Source: Anabaena sp. 54
GTDB taxonomy: Bacteria > Cyanobacteriota > Cyanobacteriia > Cyanobacteriales > Nostocaceae
Reading direction: 5' to 3'
DNA: 33,212 bases
Assembly (NCBI GenBank): GCA_900299285.1
Contig: OMJF01000109.1
Span: forward strand, 1 to 33,212
The notes below the pieces were generated by a model. That model ran no database searches. It worked only from the letters and a program-made list of their open reading frames with translations, and was not told the DNA's origin. This document shows, one piece after another, positions 33,159 to 33,212 of the stretch. A program made the translations under genes and the position numbers. Positions within the stretch are counted from its first letter, which is position 1. Each line of letters starts with the position of its first letter.

Positions 33159-33212
33159 TCATAAACTATCAGGATCAATATTTAACTCTCTCAACTTTTG
33201 AGCTAATATAGA
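33159..33212 (-). CDS. C-terminal end of a gene cut by the window edge, possibly Uma2-family
   Basis: The last 17 codons of a minus-strand gene end at TGA (33159-33161). The tail reads SILAQKLRELNIDPDSL. The pattern of a Leu-rich amphipathic helix ending in LRELNIDP resembles the C-terminus of the Uma2/DUF820 endonuclease-like proteins that are abundant in cyanobacteria. The fragment is too short to be sure. Confidence 0.4.
   Translation of the reverse strand, partial: SILAQKLRELNIDPDSL

Noticed and set aside
1..33212. CRISPR array, tRNA, rRNA or complete insertion sequence
   Set aside because: I saw no regularly spaced repeats, no cloverleaf-like or rRNA-like segments, and no transposase frame.

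Overview
The window looks like a piece of a filamentous, probably nostocalean, cyanobacterial chromosome. The DNA is AT-rich and carries seven copies of the octamer GCGATCGC (HIP1), the hallmark over-represented palindrome of many cyanobacteria. It encodes a short cyanobacterial-type RNA polymerase omega subunit and a carotenoid cleavage oxygenase, and its spacers hold short palindromic and MITE-like repeats of the kind common in Nostocales. I assign no species.

Left part (1-9270), mixed accessory genes: a palindromic repeat and a gene tail; a HAD hydrolase (minus); two small membrane-associated unknowns flanking rpoZ (plus); an alpha/beta hydrolase of the monoacylglycerol-lipase type (minus); an HlyD-type periplasmic adaptor with no partner genes nearby (plus); a short-chain dehydrogenase whose reading frame continues, across one in-frame TAA, into a phytanoyl-CoA-dioxygenase-type protein (plus); a carotenoid oxygenase (minus); and a ribbon-helix-helix-like gene broken by a one-base frameshift (minus). 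Several spacers hold related repeats.

Right part (9441-33105), a surface-polysaccharide locus of the ABC-transporter-dependent type, in three blocks. Block 1 (minus, 16615 to 9441): glycosyltransferase, asparagine-synthase-like amidotransferase, glycosyltransferase, methyltransferase, WbpI-type 2-epimerase, and a 5'-truncated glycosyltransferase pseudogene. Block 2 (plus, 16806 to 26021), starting from a good candidate promoter: Wzt-type ATPase with an extra beta-rich domain, a large methyltransferase with Cys pairs and an unknown C-terminal domain, a second 2-epimerase, two glycosyltransferases, and a membrane-anchored NHL-type beta-propeller protein. Block 3 (minus, 33105 to 26056): WbpA-, WbpB-, WbpD- and WbpE-like enzymes, the Wzm-type permease and a second amidotransferase.

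How they may work together (inference from family knowledge): WbpA/B/E/D plus the WbpI-type epimerase form the known five-step route from UDP-GlcNAc to UDP-2,3-diacetamido-2,3-dideoxy-mannuronate. The AsnB-like proteins could convert uronate carboxyls to amides, as WbpS/WbtH-type proteins do in O-antigen loci. The glycosyltransferases would build the chain, the large methyltransferase could cap it, Wzt would read the cap, and Wzm/Wzt would export it. The transporter is split: Wzt and Wzm lie about 9 kb apart on opposite strands.

The locus shows active decay and remodelling: a truncated glycosyltransferase, a frameshifted gene, a nonsense-split fusion, and a 108-bp MITE-like element that supplies the last 25 codons of the second amidotransferase. 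The most novel parts are the tripartite Wzt with its adjacent zinc-finger-like methyltransferase, the propeller protein, and the MITE-derived C-terminus. I saw no rRNA, tRNA, CRISPR array or complete insertion sequence.
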